Source of the DNA: Phoronis australis
Taxonomy: Eukaryota; Phoronida; Phoronidae
Direction: 5' to 3'
Assembly: GCA_002633005.1 (NCBI GenBank)
Contig: NMRA01000229.1
Span: 231,371 to 295,370, forward strand
Length of the DNA: 64,000 bases
Positions 61,101 to 64,000 of this stretch are shown here, piece after piece. The translations under genes were made by a program, and so were the position numbers. Within the stretch, counting starts at the first letter, position 1. Every line of letters begins with the position of its first letter. A model generated the notes under the pieces. The model saw only the letters and a list, made by a program, of their open reading frames with translations. It did no database searches and had not been told where the DNA came from.

Positions 61101-61321
61101 CGTGAATTGACTGAGAACCTGACCGACACCAAAAAACTAGGTCAAACTTAAAATGGCGATAACCGTTGTTTACAATTGCACACCTGGTACAGGTGTAAAG
61201 AATGGAAAGTAGAAAACTTCATTATGAACCTAACACAACACGAACAGTTTGTAACGCAGTGCAGGATCTTACCAGTGGCTAAAATACAAGTAAAACTCCA
61301 AACAGCAAGAATCTCCCTCAT
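55140..61321 (-). CDS. GPI-anchored Ly6/uPAR-type three-finger protein (gene 2)
   Basis: A four-exon model (coding 61321-61273, 59018-58899, 56971-56793, 55220-55140) gives 142 aa. Exon 1 is a signal peptide (MREILAVWSFTCILAT, GTAAGA donor). Exon 2 follows aaatatttcag and opens the mature chain with LECFKC. Exon 3 follows ttgttatag and contains WMCIECCTGDLCNYY (residues 100-114), the hallmark CC..D.CN end of three-finger domains. Exon 4 follows cctgttttgcag and codes a 26-residue tail with a long hydrophobic stretch (ILTVFASVVVVLIWLL), typical of a GPI-attachment signal. Junction phases are 1, 1, 0 and join without stops. Twelve cysteines (22, 25, 35, 42, 49, 75, 81, 92, 102, 105, 106, 111) split 5+7 across the central junction, as in gene 1. 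The product should be an extracellular lipid-anchored protein; its partner is unknown. The model is by eye, but phase agreement at three junctions supports it. Confidence 0.85.
55516..55521 (-). terminator. ATTAAA poly(A) signal for the alternative exon
   Basis: On the minus strand ATTAAA lies 32 bases after the stop of the candidate alternative last exon (55554-55556), a suitable position for a variant polyadenylation signal. Confidence 0.3.
55554..55745 (-). CDS. Candidate alternative last exon of gene 2
   Basis: A good acceptor (ctcctttcttcag) opens a 63-codon frame starting VCSCVAKKKFSC, in the phase (0) needed to follow exon 3 of the three-finger gene. It has five cysteines and no hydrophobic tail, and ends at a TGA followed by ATTAAA. 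Joined to exon 3 it would replace the GPI tail with a hydrophilic extension, giving a secreted form. This is inference: phase agreement has a one-in-three chance, and the exon resembles no known domain. Confidence 0.3.
   Translation of the reverse strand: MCSCVAKKKFSCVINEFLPGKYNPSAPKCQIPVIIFPRALLYGHIQRNDRPKCVNAWLYGKFS
58373..58412. repeat. 20-bp perfect tandem duplication
   Basis: accatggttttcagactgtc occurs twice head to tail inside intron 2 of gene 2. Confidence 0.95.
59190..59965 (-). repeat. Dispersed repeat, inverted copy
   Basis: The reverse complement matches the family at 3268-4080 and 8928-9760. It has a cgcccacat start, the 'ccctagtggcaattttag' block, 'gtatcttcaaaagtcctcac' and 'gagatgacgctatcc'. 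It lies in intron 1 of gene 2. Non-coding. Confidence 0.75.
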
Positions 61322-64000
61322 TTCGCAGTACGACCCACTACATCGGTGACTCAGTTGTTCAGTCAGGTCAATGTGGATTGATAATTTTATCACAATCATA
61401 ACATTTTCAAGGGAAATGCGCAGGGTCGCATATATTTGAGAATATATATTTATGTTCACGCAAAATCTTCATGAATGCTATTCTAATTCAAAATCGCGCA
61501 AATCTGCAAATCGAGACTCAAATGTGTACGGATGGACGAGCTTAACTGTTTCTTTGGAAGGGGTGGATAGCACCTGAATACCAGCGTCGTCGTGAGTCGT
61601 CGTCCAGCCCGCCAGGTTGCCTCCACCTGAGAATGTTTTCGGTCATCGTCACCCCTCGTCCAACGGTTTGTATCATAATATATCGTCTAAGTTACGTTTT
61701 CTTATGAAAAAGATAGATTTGATTCAAGTGTTTCGCACATGGGCGCTGGCAAGTGTCGTCAAAAAAGCAGAGCTTGGTGAACTACAGATCGAGGGTCGAG
61801 ATCGAGCAAACTATAGGGGCAGAGAGAGTGACGGTTTTAGCTTACGGCGAGTCACCTTGTCCGTTTGTAAAACTTGTACTGATACACCAAACAAAAACTC
61901 GTCATAGTTGAACCAAAACTCCACTCTGTTTCACATCTCCGAGTCCCCGGCCATCAAGGGAGGGGACGGAACTTGATACTGACTCATGATCGGCGATAAC
62001 TGTGACAACGTGGCCGTAACTAACTTTCACAGAACACGTTCCTCAGGCGGCCTATTCCATTCTTCCCGATTATGCGAGACCCATTTTGAATTGCAGTCTG
62101 CCCGGCAGTGTGCACTTTGCACTGAACTATAGGTATAGGAGTAGGCTAGCTCTTGATAGGACTATCCCTACTCAGGGAAATTCTGAAACAGGGGACCTTG
62201 TGGTGACATTTCACAAACATTAGCGTCGACCCTGGGCTTTTTCGGGTTAGCAGTGGAACGATGCAATAAGTTTTCAATACATTATTGTCAAAAGGGAAAC
62301 GCAAAAGACAAACTCACAGAAAAGACGTTAAACCCGCTTAGGTTCTACTACATGTATACCTCCATATAGATACTTATTCGCATAAACGTGAAAGCGTCGT
62401 GCCGCGGCGCCATGATGTCGCCCCAAAGCGATTACGGCAGATATAAAAAGAGGGTCTTTTCCACAGATTCGGAATCTTTGATTTTAAATACTTCATTCAG
62501 AAAATGTCCTCTCTTGGCCTGCTCATAAACTGAAAGTAAATAACCGTACTTTTTCCCGGCGAGGTGCTTCTCGTTTTCCTGTCATTAGCGCGAACACTGG
62601 ATTTGGGCAATGCCCTAATTAAGCAATAATAAATGTCCATAACTTGAATCTAAGAGTCCGTTCGCATGTGATTGCCTGGACGCCAACGTTTGGGTACCGC
62701 GGCATTTATTGCCTTAGTTGCTTGAATCATACATGTACAGTGTATCCTTCATTGCTCAGCAGTTGACTGAGTGTCGACAACGAGCGTACGTACTCCAAGG
62801 GGCCCATAATGTATCCAACTACGCGAGTCGCCGTTTTCCACGCAACTGCAGTACCTTGCAGAAGGGGGGCAAGGCGGAAAGACGTCAGCGGTCATCCACA
62901 TGGGGGCATCCAATCGATAAGTAAATTTTAGCTCGAAATGGTGACTCAAACTGTAGATCAATTGAGTAAAATTTCTAATCCTTGTTTCAGTTTTTACTTT
63001 TCTTAGTACAAGCTTAGGGTGCGTTCATTTGAGAAGCCTATCCAATAAAAAAAACTCAGGCATCAGCTAACTTCTGCACACTACTGCTATAGGAACTCCT
63101 CTCGAATGTTGTCGTCGGTATCTACTAACCATGAGCAAGGTATGAGTTCTTTTTTGTTGGACGTAACATACCTCGTCAGCAATAACAGAACAAATTTTGC
63201 ATTTCCGTTTCTAAGACGTGTTTTCCAATGATCTCGAAATTTCACTTTGAATTTTAAGCGGCGAATTATACGTGGCGACGCCACGGTGGCGTTCTTCATT
63301 TTCGCATGTTGTAATTGCGTTATCATAGGTACATTTTTCTGGATAGCCGTTATCTTCTGCCAATCTTTCATTCTCCTCTCAATCTAATGTCCTGGCGGCT
63401 GCAATGAAAAATTGCTTCAGCTTTCGCCTTGGGATTGTGCTTATTTTCCTTTATCAGCGCTTTCATCTTTTTGTCTCAGACTACGTCAGTACCCTTTTGT
63501 GGATTTTTCAGTGGCGTTGGACACCTGTTCGATCAAGTCTGTTGCTCGTATGAAGACTGCGAGGTCGTGCGCTTTTGGCCAACTGATTTGTTGTCAACAT
63601 GAGTAGCCTTTTTTTCGTTGACTACAGATTTGTTGATGGACACTTGTGTCAGAATACTGTTAACAAGCAGCCAGGCTTACAGTATGTTGGGTTTTTTGCG
63701 GGAAAGCGCGCCTGAACGTCTTGGCTTGAGCAACGTGGATTGTACATGTAAGTCGTATACTGAATGGAAACGCATTTTTTATAGTTGTTCAACTACGTGT
63801 ACACACTTAACCTAGCGGATAGGTTGGGACTGGACCTTTTTCCGCGGAGGCGTTCGATCAAACCCCCTGAATTACCCCTGAGTAAGGACCAGTAGCATGC
63901 GTAAGTTTGAATCCGATCAGAAATTTCTCAAATGATGTTCTCGCCAAGTTAGCAAATCTGCCAGTGGACATTTTTCTGGGACCCCGCTATTGTTATATTC
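61322..64000. other. 5' flank of gene 2 and unassigned right edge
   Basis: The minus strand has an AT-rich aaatatatat stretch about 120 bases upstream of the start codon, a possible but unproven TATA region. A minus frame (63371-63087, 94 codons, basic) begins shortly after an acceptor-like tttttcattgcag, with a GTATGT donor-like site inside it; no family was recognised. Nothing else is supported. Confidence 0.35.

Noticed and set aside
63087-63371. Basic 94-codon minus frame with flanking splice-like sites
   Set aside because: No recognisable domain and the donor-like site falls inside the frame; left as unassigned sequence.

Overview
This window is animal (metazoan) nuclear DNA, AT-rich, with spliced genes that have long introns, many non-LTR retrotransposon relics, MITE-like elements and microsatellites. 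The TACATGTA octamer is very frequent. The gene families seen (Ly6/uPAR-type three-finger proteins, a Toll-like receptor with an intron inside its TIR domain, a THAP transposon) fit a marine invertebrate such as a hemichordate, cephalochordate or mollusc. The sequence alone does not settle the species. Most short open frames are chance or transposon-derived.

Layout. 1-16 kb: repeat-rich DNA holding two near-tandem duplications. One pair is 1165-5785 / 6459-11764 and the other is 12655-14163 / 14522-16068. Several of their ends fall exactly on N bases, which suggests alternative haplotypes stitched into one scaffold. 17.1-25.4 kb, minus strand: a three-exon gene for a GPI-anchored three-finger protein (141 aa); its first intron carries a MITE, an 81-bp minisatellite and a retroelement scrap. 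28.8-30.4 kb, minus: a decayed LINE interrupted by a 431-bp hairpin element. 31.8-32.0 kb, plus: a candidate small acylated protein (64 aa). 34.6-35.8 kb: a complete TTAA-flanked transposon with 147-bp inverted repeats and a THAP-domain frame but no visible transposase core. 40-47 kb: a LINE graveyard of four elements. 47.5-49.4 kb, plus: a broken Toll-like receptor gene. 50.5 kb: a 403-bp palindromic MITE. 52-53 kb: a LINE scrap and an element carrying a tRNA-like promoter. 55.1-61.3 kb, minus: a four-exon GPI-anchored three-finger gene (142 aa), with a possible alternative last exon.

The two three-finger genes share 12 cysteines split 5+7 across the same central exon junction, the same intron phases at both shared junctions, a signal-peptide first exon and a hydrophobic C-terminal tail. 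They are very probably paralogues from one family cluster. Both exon models were assembled by eye from splice sites and reading phase; no transcript evidence was available.
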